DNA of 64,000 nucleotides, taken from positions 32,316,005 to 32,380,004 of the forward strand of contig OZ029917.1 in the NCBI GenBank assembly GCA_964023275.1, written 5' to 3'. This document shows positions 32,306 to 42,244 of this stretch, piece by piece. The notes under the pieces were generated by a model that was not told the origin of the DNA, did no database searches, and saw only the letters and a program-made list of their open reading frames with translations. The DNA is from Norana najaformis. Its lineage: Eukaryota; Annelida; Clitellata; Crassiclitellata; Hormogastridae. Every line of letters begins with the position of its first letter. The first letter of the stretch is position 1. The translations under genes were made by a program, and so were the position numbers.

Positions 32306-32469
32306 GAGCCAGACTATTGCGTCAGCTTTGGTACCAAATCAGAATCCTGTCTGTCGGGAAAGGTGGAAAGCTTTTCTGATGGCGACGGTGGTCGTAGGAT
32401 AATCCAGAATCGGGTGCACTATAGGTATGTTCAAAAAGTTAACATTACTGTTAGTAGGCCCTAGGCCAC

Positions 32470-32782
32470 AGTAACGGCGTCATATTGCCACACAATTTGT
32501 GCCTACTAGCGTTCAGGCCACATTATTGTAAAGTGTATGTTGATTTCAGACAATGTTTCTATTCCTATGCAAACCAGAAAAATTCATACTGGCATGCCAG
32601 ATATACGGTGCAAGCTCGCATAACTTCAAGGTTAGTCTTGACCTTTGTGGGGTCATGCCTGCAACTTGGACTTAAACCATAAGCACAGACTAATGTTTAT
32701 GTTCCACGATCAGTATAAAAGGCCCACATGCCTAACATTCCCTCCAAGCTCCATCTCTTCAGGCATCAACATCACGAAGACA
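32470..32782 (+). promoter_or_regulatory. Conserved linker promoter, copy B, with TATA box at 32714-32721
   Basis: GGCGTCATATTGCC opens a block of about 250 bases. The block includes AGGTTAGTCTTGACCTTTGT and CATAAGCACAGACTAATGTT, then CAGTATAAAAG at 32711-32721. All recur in the same order upstream of copy A exon 1 and in the displaced fragment in copy A intron 2. The TATA motif is 62-69 bases before the ATG, giving a short 5' UTR. Confidence 0.75.
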
Positions 32783-33044
32783 ATGAAACTCTTTGTATTC
32801 CTTGCCTTGTCTGCCGTTTGTCTGCTCTGCAGCGAAGTCATTTCGAATGAGACTCGTAGCGAACAATCTACTGCTTCCGATGATGAAATAAGCAAATATT
32901 CCCAACTGAGGCAGAATGCATACATCATAGCCGACATCGAGGATAGCATACAGAAGTTGAGAGTGAAACTGGACAGCTTGTCGTCAGCTCCGTCCATCAG
33001 AAAAATCTACGACGATATCACACTGCGAGTGAAACGGCTTGAAG
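32783..33044 (+). CDS. Hemoglobin linker chain copy B, exon 1: signal peptide and coiled coil
   Basis: The ATG at 32783 begins MKLFVFLALSAVCLLCSEV, a hydrophobic signal peptide, followed by an acidic stretch (SDDEISKYSQ). A heptad-like helix follows: LRQNAYIIADIEDSIQKLRV, KLDSLSS, then DDITLRVKRLEG. Linkers of annelid hexagonal-bilayer hemoglobin are secreted and have this N-terminal coiled coil, which trimerises and reaches the hemoglobin dodecamers. The exon is 262 bases and ends at GAAG/GTTGGT in phase 1. I chose this start because the longer in-frame reading upstream crosses the TATA box and lacks a signal sequence. With exons 2 and 3 it gives about 255 residues, normal for linkers. Confidence 0.87.
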
Positions 33045-33096
33045 GTTGGTGTTAGTTGAATGATCGCTTCATTAGAATAAAACTCTTCTTTCTTAT

Positions 33097-33788
33097 ATTA
33101 CTCCTTAACATATCCATATATCTCGTATTGCAACATTGCTTGGGCTACCACATATCATACTCGCCTGTGTAATTTTAGAACACTACAGAATCGCATCATC
33201 AGAATTATATTTAATCTATCCTTCAGAGCCAGCACTCGACTGTCCTTTCATAGTCACGGAATATTGCCTTTTGATTGTATTAACAAGTTGCAAATAGGTC
33301 TATTTATGTTTAAACTAAAAATTAATCTATTGCCTGTGGCCTTCTACCAATACTTTTATATGAATACAGATGTGCATGGTCATTATACGCGCTCATTTCA
33401 TATGTATCATAAACATTCTGTTCGCACTACTAATAGACAGTTTAGTATTAGAATTTGTGGACCGTGATTCTGGATATCTCTGCCAACTGTTCTTACTAGA
33501 TTGCCAACTTTACACCAATTCAAAACAAGTCTAAAATCTCATATACACAATGCACTTAGTTAAGTTTTTTGTTTGAGTTTATGCACTGACACTGATTATA
33601 TTATTTACCTTATATTTTAGATTATTGATTGTTTTACTCAGTATTATACTGTCACCTATTTGTAACCCATGATGTAAATAGGCGACCTTCGTAGCGGAAC
33701 TGTTTGTTCCTTTCAGGTCAGCCCATTGGGACCAATTTATATTACAGACTATGATTGTATTTGTTAATTATTAAATCTCTCTCTCACT
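33097..33788 (+). mobile_element. LINE 3' end inserted in intron 1 of linker copy B
   Basis: Translation gives YCNIAWATTYHT, LQNRIIRIIFN, FRASTR, then LPFDCINKLQIGLFMFKL, RQFSIRICGP and FWISLPT. This is the C-terminal RT region of a LINE of the type with LQKR-IRII and QFSIR-GP-FWNSLP. The flanking intron sequence (TTCTTT on the left, TTGTTAAATGCT on the right) is contiguous in copy A intron 1 (CTTCTTTGTTAAATGCTG), so the insertion limits are clear to within a few bases. There is at least one in-frame stop. Confidence 0.8.
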
Positions 33789-34254
33789 TTGTTAAATGCT
33801 CTGCTCAGTCTTCGACATTTAGCGATTGATCCGGTATGTACTGTTTTAATACATTTATTTTTAGAAAAATATAAACACATCCTACTCTGAAACTAAAAAA
33901 TAGCAAGAGCCATCACGTAGAGCCCTACCAATCTAATCATTTCAAGGTGATTTCATTCAAAATTTAAATAAAATTGAGTTCCCATATGATTAGAGCCATA
34001 AGCCTAGAATATCACACCTTAAAGTCAAATGTTAATCAGCATTTCTCGAGGTCTTGAGAGACTTTTAAGTACACTTCCGGTAAATAATCTCAGACTTAAT
34101 GGAGGACGATATCAGCTAAAAGTTGGCATTTAATGTGGCGATAGAAGTCCACGTTATCAATGTCTTTGAAATCGAATATACTTTCGTTCTTAATAATTAT
34201 TTGTTTTTTATATTATTTTGACTTCCTGTGAAGCAGATAGACAATATTTCAAAA

Positions 34255-34630
34255 TTGATATAATTTCCTACAAGATAATGCTTGATGTTCAAACGCCCCA
34301 TCTCCCAAAATCCACCAAGTCCTTTGATTTTCTTTATCTTCTACGTTGCCTCGAGTAACTAAAACTCGTTGTGAGAGGGCTTTCCTGATGCTAGGCCATG
34401 ATTCTGGAACACACTTCCTCAATCTGTTTGCACTGTTGAGTCCTTAGTATCTTTCCGTTCTCGCCTTCAGAAGTTTTTTTTCTGTTTGCTCATTCTCCTT
34501 ACGCTGACCTTTACTTCATCGGATTGACTCTCGGAAATGACTGGATTGAATTATGTTTTGAAGATCCATCGATTAATAACAAGTGCAGCATTAAAATGGT
34601 GCCATAGAAGTACTTAGATTAGATTAGAAT
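34255..34630 (+). mobile_element. Second LINE 3' end in intron 1 of linker copy B
   Basis: Broken frames give GTCGTTGTGAGAGGGC-type RT tail text: RCERAFLMLG, then GTHFLNLFALLSP and LSVLAFRSFF. These parallel the GERAFS-AGP-FWNSLP-S-RS terminal block of CR1-like RT. It is absent from copy A intron 1. The surrounding interval 33990-34715 has no counterpart in copy A and may be entirely inserted material. Confidence 0.55.
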
Positions 34631-34844
34631 TGAAAGTAGATAAATTAATTGAAGTCGACTTGTACTATAAATTTATCACTCAATTTTCTATCGGTGCCAC
34701 AGCTGCAGTAGAGCATAGTTTATACCCTTGCAATTAATTAATTAATTAACTAATTAATTAATTTCTATTTCTCGCTGGTTTACATACGGCGTGTTACGAA
34801 ACGCTTACAAACTTGATTACTTTACTTATTTTTTATACTAACAG

Positions 34845-34973
34845 GTACAGGGTGCAGGGAGGGTGAGTTTCAATGTGGTGGAAACATGCGTCAGTGTGTC
34901 TCCGAGATGCTTGCCTGTGACGGAATTAAGGACTGCAAGAATGGAAAAGACGAGGACCCAGCATTCTGCGACG
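34845..34973 (+). CDS. Linker chain copy B, exon 2: LDL receptor class A module
   Basis: The acceptor CTAACAG and donor GACG/GTAAGC bound a 129-base exon that is phase 1 at both ends. It encodes TGCREGEFQCGGNMRQCV, then SEMLACDGIKDCKNGKDEDP and AFCD. The six Cys and the acidic DCKNGKDED-type calcium site are those of an LDL-A repeat. In linkers this module follows the coiled coil and helps build the central assembly; a cassette with symmetric phase-1 introns is the usual form. Compared with copy A, differences are confined mainly to the first residues. Confidence 0.9.
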
Positions 34974-34999
34974 GTAAGCAGCTACAGACGTAGTTTTAC

Positions 35000-35420
35000 G
35001 CACATATTTATGTGCGTAATCACTCATGTTTGAATGCATGCTGGCATGCATACGTTCACACGTACGTATGTATATGCGAATGCATGTATAGGCGTAAGCA
35101 TGCATTGCTTTTGTGGATGTATGCATGCATAATTATATGCATGTATATGTGTGTATTTTTGTATGTATTTATTTTATGTGTATGCATATTGTATATATGC
35201 ATCTTGTCTTTTTACGCAAGTACTTACCTAGACATGTATATATATATGTATGTATTCATGTATGTCTCTATCTATATATTTATGTATGCTTGTATGTATG
35301 TGTTTTTGGATGTATTATGTATTTATCATGTAAGCATTTATCTTTCTATTATTTTTTTGTGTTTCTTGGTATTTAAACGGCTTTTAATTTATCTTTATAT
35401 ACTGTATATATATAAATCTG
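35000..35420. repeat. (TATG)n/ATGCAT microsatellite in intron 2, copy B
   Basis: GTATGTAT, CATGCATG and TATATATG tracts fill the interval, the complement of the arrays in copies A and C as expected from the opposite orientation. The long Tyr/Cys/Met-rich open frames across it are artefacts of the repeat. Confidence 0.85.
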
Positions 35421-35454
35421 TGCGCGTCTGGAAACGTATATGGTTTATTTTATG

Positions 35455-36354
35455 AACCTCTTCAAGGCTCTGAAACTTGACCTTCTGAGAAACCTACAAA
35501 GGTGCGTCTTAATATAAGCTGGAAATCTTTTTTGAATATTTCTGAAGTTCTGGTTTTAAGTGCAAGGCTGCTATGAAACCTCTCCCTACGCTAAAATTTA
35601 GAAAAATGAAGTCCTTAATTGTCATAGCCGCCTTTTCGAGGTAACCTCACGAAGCAGCTCTCTTATCTGTTACACAATTTTTATGTTCTGCTAAAAATTT
35701 AGTGAATTGTGCATTAGAGATAGACTCAGAATGTGGCGAAGAGTCTGGATAAGCTACAGCCTCGCCCACAAGAAAGCTTATGGGCCGCTGACCTTTTGGC
35801 AAATTGTTTAGAATAGCATTATATTTTAGCTATCAAGTTTTTCAGCCACCAATTAGCAGTCCTTCTAAGTGGCGAACTTTGTTCTTCATTTCTCGCAATG
35901 AATTACTACATTATAGCTCTACCATCTGAGAGCGAGGTTTTCTAAGAAGCTTTAATTCTCGATGAAGTTTTAGTTAGTCGGGAACTGGACCTTGACGTTT
36001 TGGTCTAGAAATGTAAATGTACGTTTTTATATAGCGGCACTAAGGCCTTGACCCTGCAATTTTTCAGTGAATTTATCTGATGAAATCCTTCATCACTGCT
36101 GCCCATTTGAATGGGCGACACATGAGGACTTCGTGTTCCGATAGTGCGAGCTCAAGTTTACAATCTCTGAAATATAACCAATATCTTAAGAGGAGAAGAA
36201 TTAAAACGGAAAACATTAACTTACGTTTTAGGTCATGTGTGGTTACTGTTATTTTACCCACACACTTGTATTTACACTTGTCCTTTGGAAGGTGGTTCTG
36301 GGTTTTAAGATCATTTGGCAAACACAACAACAGCATTTGGCAAACGAAATATTT
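35455..36354 (+). other. Intron 2 of linker copy B, homologous to copy C intron
   Basis: This is intronic sequence matching copy C (28030-29190) in reverse complement, including AAACTTGACCTTCTGAGAAA and the GAGTCTGGATAAGCTA block. A short piece (36120-36150) also matches copy A just beyond its displaced promoter fragment. No coding features. Confidence 0.7.
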
Positions 36355-36567
36355 TCATACCCGATTACCATACTTGACAACTAATTGTCGATTTGATACA
36401 GCATCTAGAAACTCGAACCCCAAACCCGATGAGTGAAAGGCAAGTTGATTTACACTCTGCTAAATGACACCATTCCGATTGTCTGCCTACTATTATTACT
36501 GACCTTAAAAATAAAGGTGTTTCTTGAAAACCAGTGCTTACAATTATTTTCTGTCAACAAAACACAG

Positions 36568-36944
36568 TGTCCGCTTTCAAGGCTGCAACCGCATACACAA
36601 CTACACTGTCGCTGCACGAGTGTCTTGGTGTAGGAAGAAAAAGTTACTTCATCCGAGACCAACTTTTGACTGTTCGTCGCAGTAAGATCTACCCACCTCG
36701 TCTCAAGTTCACGTTTGAAGTGCGTTCCTACCTCGACGAAAAGCAGATATTGCACTTTGTAGAGCATGGAGAGTTCCAGAGAGGAACAAGGAGAGTTGTA
36801 GGGTACACACCGGATGGGACGAATTTCTGGCGAAAATATGTTTTCCCGGAGGACAACTTCAACCAGATGCACTGCTCCGGATTTAAAGAGAATGATCAAT
36901 TTCCCTGTATTCGCCATTTCGTAACGGCAATGGCGAAGCCATAA
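36568..36944 (+). CDS. Linker chain copy B, exon 3: C-terminal globular domain
   Basis: The acceptor AAAACACAG joins in phase 1 to the LDL-A exon, giving CD-V-SAFKAATAYTTTLS. The domain continues with LHECLGVGRKSYFIRD, then KIYPPRLKFTFEVRSYLDEK, VVGYTPDGTNFW, MHCSGFKENDQFPCIRHF and ends at TAA 36942-36944. Its Cys pattern (HEC, then HC and PC) and position after LDL-A fit the beta-barrel domain of linkers. The exon encodes 124 residues after the junction codon. Its product is identical to that of copy A exon 3 although exon 1 differs, which points to gene conversion or a recent duplication of the 3' half. All splice sites and the frame are intact, so copy B is the one likely functional gene here. 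Confidence 0.87.
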
Positions 36945-37084
36945 TCTTAGTTATATGTTAAGCCGGTAAATTGCAAATTAATCAAAGTTATTTGTTAATT
37001 CAACTTGATGTACAATATTATTTACAGCATGATACCTAATGACACATATGTGTTATTTACATTGAGGTGCTATATAAATTTTAC

Positions 37085-37090
37085 AATAAA
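37085..37090 (+). terminator. Polyadenylation signal of linker copy B
   Basis: An AATAAA hexamer lies 141 bases beyond the stop codon, in a conserved AT-rich 3' UTR shared with copy A. Confidence 0.55.
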
Positions 37091-37757
37091 TCATAATTTT
37101 AAATGCAACTACACATTTGTATTGCACCTCTTCAGTAGACTGGTTTTCAATCACTGGCGAAAGATACCACATAACTAGATCTCTGTTATAGTTCATTACA
37201 CCAGGCAAGTCTTTTCAAGTAATGTAAAGATTTAATTGACGCTGTATATTACCAGATTCTAGACAATCGAACAGACACACTGCTAGATTTCGGACCAAAT
37301 TACGCTTATGTCTGACGTAATATAATGTCATACAATCTTACTCAATATCATCTAATGTAAAGCTCGTATCATCTTATCCGATCTAATCTGATCCGATCTA
37401 GTCCAAATTAATCCACACTAATCTAATCTCATTTGCTCTAGTTTAAAAATAGACTGATGAATTATGTGCTTAGGATGACAAGATTACACGTAAATGTAAT
37501 CTCACATAATGTAATCCGATACGATCTGTTCTAATCCAAACTAATCTAATGTGATCTAGATTAGACTCATAATATAGGTGCTACGAATGGCGAAGTTTCG
37601 AAGTTGGTCAAGCTATGTTTCTTACACCAAGCCATTATGGTATATTGCGTCATGACAAGTTGTATTAAATCATATCAGACTTATTACAAATAGCTCAAGA
37701 TTGCGATTAAATTTCAGCATTAGAACCATTTGTTTTTATGGAATTGTGACATCACTC

Positions 37758-37955
37758 AGCTGTTTAGAATCCGACCTGAATTCAGTTAGGCATCCTCTCA
37801 AGGAATGTGACAATTTAATTGACACAATATATAACCAGAAATCTAGACAATCAAGAAGCTGTTTAGAATCCGACCTGAATTCAGTAAGGCGTCCTCTCAA
37901 GGAATGTGACAATTTAATTGACACAATATATAACCAGAAATCTAGACAATCAAGA
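37758..37955. repeat. 99-base tandem duplication, two copies
   Basis: The unit beginning AGCTGTTTAGAATCCGACCT starts at 37758 and again at 37857; a third start (AGCTGACTGACC) at 37956 diverges at once. The two units differ at only a few positions. The period of 99 is a multiple of three, which explains the repeated peptide in open frames on both strands. Confidence 0.95.
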
Positions 37956-37989
37956 AGCTGACTGACCGACTGACTACGGAACAAAGTAC

Positions 37990-39299
37990 GCTATTTTCTC
38001 ATGAAATATGATGTAACTCGATCTTACTTAATGTCGTCTAATGAAAAACTTACCAGCCTCAATTTGTACACTGTTTTTATGAAGATTATAAAGAATGTAT
38101 GTATATTTTGTAGTTATACATTACGAAACCAGGTTATTTGACTCAGTGACAGTGTGAATTAGGCACTTACATTCTAAATGTAAACATATAATGAGCTTCT
38201 TTATTTTAAACAGTCTAAATTGTACACTTATATCGACAAATATTTCCGCTATCCATAGTATAATTCCATAGAAATAATAGTTTCAGCTTTGGGTTCCGCA
38301 CAGAATATGCCTTGCTTGTCTTTCTGCATGTTGGCAAATAAAAGAGGACTGATGCTGGTGAGATAAACCAAGTGAAGAGAATTAAAGGCACTTGGAAGAC
38401 TGGCGTTACTGTAGTCTGTGAAAACGAACGTGAAGCTCACCGGTTACATCACGGCAACCATAGGTATAGGTAGATAGATCACGGTCCAAGGTGGTGGAAG
38501 AGATTTGGAAACGTCTCCTGGGAATGGCAATGTAGCTTCTGCGTGTTGTATTCTAATCTGAAACGTCTTTGCCAGAGCCATCATCATCGCGGCCATCTTT
38601 GCCGAAGAACTTGATCAAAGCATCTAGAAGATCATTAGTGGTATATCTAGACCAAAAGAGTTAGGAGTTGAGATTTTTTGCAAAATCAGTACTTTGGGCC
38701 TCTATATTGATCACGTTTTAAGTGATTGTAATTTTTTGCAGTTCTCGACGCTGATTTGGGTGTAAAAAGATAGCGAGAAAAAAATAGTATTACACTATGT
38801 TCTGCATCCACTTCCAATTTTGTCTGTATTTGCCTATTTTATGCTCGTATTAACATGTACACAGACACGTTATTATTGCAGAGCCAAGAGATACACCATT
38901 TAGGAGTTACTGGAAAAGGTATCTTAAGTAGGTTCCCTTTAGTTAGTCAAATCTTAATATTGTTCATGCCTGTCCAAAGTAGGGGCCAAACACCATAGCT
39001 TTACACAAAACAAATGTGATATAGTAATTATTTCCTTGCAACTTACAAAGCATTCCTTCAATTAGTTAACATAAACCACTAAAACTATGCTGTATTCATA
39101 AGTATACAAGCAAGACTTTATAACGAATTTTAGTTTTAGTCCAAACAGTAAATCAGCAAATGTGAAAATCAAATTTTTATCAAACTTGATATATCAACTA
39201 TTGAAAGTTTGTTCTGTGCTTGTGCAAAATACATACTTCAAAAAAGAGGGGAGGTAACATAAAAATGCAGAGCTTAAGCTGAGCTCCACTTATGATATC
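37990..39299. other. No recognised gene
   Basis: AT-rich, with only short frames and no recognised repeat. Confidence 0.4.
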
Positions 39300-39925
39300 T
39301 TTTCTTAGTTATCAAAAGTTCTTGAAATCCTTATTTCACAGCAATTCATTGTGCTACAAGGTCATACTCGAACGAATAGAGTACACAGTCCTATCACTTA
39401 CCTATAACACACTTCAATCCTCCCAACCCTCCTATCTTCGTCATTTATTTACAATCCAACCACTCCGTTCAACTGGCTCCTCTTCTGCCCTAACCCTTCT
39501 TCGCTCTCCGTCTCCTCATCCTTAAAATTTGGAAATCGCTCCATAACCATACCTGCTCCACCCCTCTGGAATAAACTCCCGCCAATATTACGACAATGAT
39601 CTGATCCATCTTACGAACTCACCTGCACTTCACCTCTTTCAGTTTCTGCGCTAGTCTTTCACTCAGACTGAAAAATTACTATTTCAAAAATCTTATCCTG
39701 ATTCTTCTCCTTCCTTTAATCTCTCTTTCTCGCTTCAATTTCAAGAGCCATTCACCGTAGCCGACCAACTTTCTGCCTGCCTGACTTCTGAACCTTTACC
39801 TGGAACTAAACCCTTTTGCCTATCGATTTTGTTTTGACTGAGCGCCTGTGAATAAGCTGGTTCCCGCGACTTAGCTTTGGTTGGGCGCTGTAGAAATCTC
39901 TAGTTTACAATTACGATTATGATAA
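39300..39925 (+). mobile_element. CR1-like LINE, RT C-terminus and complete 3' end
   Basis: Translation from 39361 gives RIEYTVLSLTYNTLQSSQPS, then YLRHLFTIQPLRSTGSSSAL, then LTLLRSPSP, and in the next frame PPLWNKLPP. This is the RT terminus of a CR1-like LINE (YKTLQ-SQPSYL, then R-S-R-P-S). The 3' UTR (GACTGAGCGCCTGTGAATAA, GGTTGGGCGCTGTAGAAATC, ATTACGATTATGAT) ends in (AAT)n at 39928. It is the reference copy for fragments at 4965-5120, 13985-15000, 62232-62550 and 62915-62985. Confidence 0.85.
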
Positions 39926-39926
39926 G

Positions 39927-39957
<31 letters not shown>

Positions 39958-40143
39958 TGTTATTATTATTATTAGTAGTAGTATTGGTGTTAGTATTAGT
40001 ATTTTTTGCCCCTCATGATTTAAATAAATGTCCAGAGAAATGAGATTATTATTGTAAACATTCATTTATTTAATTTAATTAATTAATTTTTATTATTATT
40101 ATTATTATCATTATCACCATCGTCATCATCATCATCATCATCG

Positions 40144-40177
<34 letters not shown>

Positions 40178-40180
40178 TAT
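39926..40180. repeat. AAT/ATT palindrome and (ATC)n/(ATT)n tracts
   Basis: AATAATAATAATATTATTATT forms a hairpin-capable tract at the LINE end. A second tract of ATT units at 40090 turns into CATCGTCATCATCATC runs to 40180. Confidence 0.9.
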
Positions 40181-40244
40181 CAATAATCTCAGAAGGATGA
40201 AACTTAAAGATATTTTTATTTCTTACGATATACAAAATGTTTAC

Positions 40245-40465
40245 CTTTACTGCAAATGTACCTTTTTGTGGTACGACAATCTTTGAATGCAGTTGAATTC
40301 AATCCATTCCGATGGTCGACATGCAGCGAAAAGCATATACCGAAGATCTTGGAATTGCACTGGTCAACATAGGACAGACTCCAGGTGGAGTCCCCCTCCA
40401 TAATCGGTCCTATTGGACAGATCCAGAACTCAGAGCTTCGCTTGGAGTTTGAGGCCAATACATTT
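40245..40465 (-). CDS. C-type lectin-like domain exon (isolated)
   Basis: Between an acceptor (ATTGTCAG, exon from 40465) and a donor (AGTAAAG/GTAAAC at 40245/40244) the minus strand encodes SSEFWICPIGPIMEGDSTWS, then LSYVDQCNSKIFGICFSLHV, then FKDCRTTKRYICSKG. The ending C-x7-YICSK is the signature end of a C-type lectin-like domain. Entry phase 2 and exit phase 1, with the donor right after YIC-K-G, are the same as in exon 3 of the lectin gene at 48886-49145. The WIGL motif and usual EPN/WND sugar site are not seen. No partner exons were found nearby, so it may be a stranded relic or part of a gene whose other exons I missed. Confidence 0.6.
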
Positions 40466-40499
40466 CTGACAATAAACCATTACATGTTTCACATCATTT

Positions 40500-40964
40500 A
40501 ATTTTTATAAAACGTAAGGCTACACTTTGTTTATTTTTTGTATTAAGGTTCTCCCAAATGACTTTAGCGTCTTACATAGTCACAGCTGCTGCCTTAAAAT
40601 TCACGAACCTTCATCGTCTAAACTTTATAGATTTCGTGTTGCGATGATATCTTATGCTTCTGCCGTTGTTTCTGAAGCAGTCATCGTGGGTTTTTCGCTA
40701 CTCTTATCCTCTTTACAAACTACTGGTAATCAGTGCGTGAATGTTTTTGATCGGGTTTTCAGACATTATTAGCAATTGTTTGTTTTTGTGACCTCACTGA
40801 TTGTTAATATGCTAATGCAGCCTAGCTACGTACGCCTAATGTACCAAGGAATGAAAAGCAATAACTATGGAAAAATGAAAATTTGGATTGTTTATTTTTT
40901 AGTTTTATTACGTTAGCCCCAGCAAGAAACAATACAGCCTGCTACATTAACTATAAGAATATAA
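40500..40964. other. No recognised gene
   Basis: An 81-codon frame (40527-40772, +) has no recognised motif. Confidence 0.4.
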
Positions 40965-41165
40965 TCTAATGCATTCTAATCTAATCTAATCAAGTCTAGT
41001 CTGTTCTTTTATAGTCGTTTAGTCTAGAATAGAATTTACTTAGCATAGCCCACGTTAACCCTATAACCTATGCTAACCGTATCATATAAAGTAAAAGTTA
41101 ATACTATCTAATTGTACTTTAATCTAAGATACTATGATCAATATTTTAGTCAAGTCTAGCTCAAC
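40965..41165. repeat. Degenerate CTAATCTAAT-rich tract
   Basis: Pentamer-like CTAAT/TCTAA/TCTAG words recur irregularly. Similar AGATTAGA-type DNA lies in the linker 3' flanks (16400-16640, 37330-37560, 26780-26870). Confidence 0.6.
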
Positions 41166-41189
41166 GCTATATAATTAGTTACACACGTG

Positions 41190-41730
41190 GTCTCTAGCCG
41201 CCTCGACTTCTGTAACTCGTTTTTATTGGCATTTCAAAAGTTAGCTTGATGAAGCTTCAAAGGGTCCAAAACACAAAAACTCCAACTTATCAGCATATAT
41301 CTCCAGTTCTAAAATTGTTACACTGGCTACCCATAGAAAAAGAATAATTGTTTAGACCGGACTGCATTTCAGCCAACCTCACTATCCGCGTCTCATGCTG
41401 ACTCCCAAGACTTGCAACTACTCAACAAGTTCATCTGACTGTCTCACTTTGACTACACCAAGGACAAGAACAGCTCTTGGTAGATGTCCAATTTTCGCTG
41501 CTGGCCCCAGACTCTGGAACGCTCTTCCGGCAAGCGTTCGCTCTTAAGCATCTGTGTTGGCTTTTAGATCTCGACTAAGAACTCATCTTTTTTCCTGAAC
41601 TCATTGTTCCTTGGGATGTTTCTGTGTCTTCTCAAATTTCTCTCTTGGCTTTGACCGGACTCAAATTCTTAGGCACCTCGATATAGTTTAGCAGCGATCA
41701 TCGACTGATGCATTTAGCAATATAATAAAG
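41190..41730 (+). mobile_element. CR1-like LINE, truncated 3' end
   Basis: Broken frames read SRLDFCNSFLLAF, later HSDYTKD-type text, then in neighbouring frames GPRLWNALP-like sequence from GCTGGCCCCAGACTCTGGAA and AFRSRLRTHLF-like sequence from TTTTAGATCTCGACTAAGAA. The LDFCNSL and AGP-LWN-LP blocks identify the RT C-terminus of a CR1-type element. Multiple stops show decay. Its wording resembles the element at 200-678. Confidence 0.7.
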
Positions 41731-42244
41731 TGTCGCCACAGATGTTCTTAAATTATTGAATTATTGATTATTATATTCAAACCCTTGAAACAGTGAAGCA
41801 GTCCACTGAGAAAAGTCTGCTCTAGGAGAGACTTCAGACATTTCTTAGGTTATCATTGACTCTTTTCGACATGGGTTTTATATATCCTGATCAAATAAAA
41901 TACCTAGAAAACTTAAGATTTGATTAGTTCAGCCTACCGTTCTTGAGCGTCGATTAAGGCTGCAAGAAGCTCGAACTCCTCAATCGACTGGAATGACGCG
42001 ATAGTTGAGGATTGCGACTTGCACCTTTCGGCAGCAAGATCGAAAGCCACACTTTCTTCGCCAAAATAGAAACATGAAGTAAATGGAGGAACGGAGTACC
42101 ATCCCACTGGGCAGGGAAGTCCTGTGCGTTAAAACAACACTCCTCGTTAAAAACAACACTCTTCATTAATAGTTTTGACACGAATTTAAGGTCTTTAGAT
42201 ATCAGTAAGTCAATTCAGTCGTGGGTTACACCGAGCTTCATTTG
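41731..42244. other. No recognised gene
   Basis: A 75-codon minus-strand frame (42181-41954) has no recognised motif. Confidence 0.4.

Larger units (their letters stand above)
36355..37684 (+). repeat. Inverted repeat arm B (linker exon 3 plus 3' flank)
   Basis: Reverse complement of 16285-17613. The near-identity covers the end of intron 2, exon 3, the polyadenylation signal and about 700 bases of TCTAATC-rich downstream DNA. The ends are sharp: at 37684 the two arms part after TCAGACTTAT. Confidence 0.9.

Noticed and set aside
35012-35455. 147-codon Tyr/Cys/Met-rich frame (and similar frames at 29372-29830 and 17982-18272)
   Set aside because: Translation of tetranucleotide TATG/CATA arrays within linker introns.
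37701-37984. Repeated-peptide open frames on both strands
   Set aside because: Produced by the 99-base tandem duplication whose period is divisible by three.
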